This document shows, one piece after another, positions 30,019 to 30,095 of a DNA stretch of 30,095 bases. How positions within the stretch are numbered: the stretch's first letter is position 1; every line of letters starts with the position of its first letter. The DNA comes from Clostridia bacterium (GTDB lineage: Bacteria > Bacillota > Clostridia > Oscillospirales > Acutalibacteraceae): positions 1-30,095 of the forward strand of contig CAAFVV010000018.1 of NCBI GenBank assembly GCA_900766585.1, read 5' to 3'. The translations under genes were made by a program, and so were the position numbers. The notes beneath the pieces were generated by a model that saw only the letters and a list, made by a program, of their open reading frames with translations, was not told the DNA's origin and did no database searches.

Positions 30019-30095
30019 ATAATGTCTGTAAACTGTTAAAATGTCGAAAACTTTTTTAGTTTTTCTGCAAAAACATACAGAGGGTATAAAAAATG

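Noticed and set aside
1..30095. CRISPR array or complete insertion sequence
   Set aside because: No regularly spaced direct repeats and no transposase gene were found on either strand.

Overview
The window looks like chromosomal DNA of a high-GC, Gram-positive anaerobe, most likely a gut Clostridia (Oscillospirales/Ruminococcaceae-like). The grounds are strong AGGAGG-type ribosome sites, clean sigma-A promoters with 17-bp spacers, lipoproteins with a Cys lipobox, a CmpB-type membrane protein, a ferredoxin-thioredoxin-reductase-like protein, an oleate hydratase and several polysaccharide-active enzymes. No phage structural genes, CRISPR array, rRNA or complete insertion sequence was seen.

Layout, 0-15 kb. 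The left edge holds the first 17 codons of a left-going gene, then a GNAT acetyltransferase, a small lipoprotein and tRNA-Thr(CGT). A left-going block follows: a CNNM/CorC-type membrane protein, a large lipoprotein with two pectate-lyase-like beta-helix units, and a CmpB-family membrane protein, with tcdA upstream of them. Next is a tight left-going operon (phosphohexomutase, acetylxylan-esterase-like hydrolase, prmA, rsmE) under one good promoter. An orphan ABC ATPase faces an AraC regulator, which is divergent from a family 2 glycoside hydrolase.

Layout, 15-21.6 kb. A tRNA-Met/Glu/Val cluster leads into a MATE exporter. A left-going glycosyltransferase-acyltransferase pair (probably membrane glycolipid synthesis) and a COG2509-type flavoprotein follow. 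An XRE repressor is divergent from a SLOG-fold (DUF1273) protein, with a perfect 14-bp inverted repeat between them that looks like a shared operator.

Layout, 21.6-30 kb. This part mixes intact genes with gene wrecks. Intact: a thioredoxin-like/FTR-like pair, oleate hydratase with a TetR regulator, and a 639-residue possible glycosidase. Broken: a frameshifted unknown gene, a lipoprotein head whose expected start codon reads GTA, a response regulator fused to a frameshifted histidine kinase, a frameshifted diacylglycerol kinase, an FtsH AAA fragment, and the C-terminal half of an alpha/beta hydrolase behind the start of another gene. Either the region has undergone repeated deletion and decay, or the assembly is faulty there.

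The best candidates for undescribed biology are the XRE/SLOG switch, the minimal thioredoxin/FTR pair, and the uncharacterised 639-residue enzyme. No complete new defence or mobile system could be demonstrated. All family calls come from reading motifs by eye; no database search was run.
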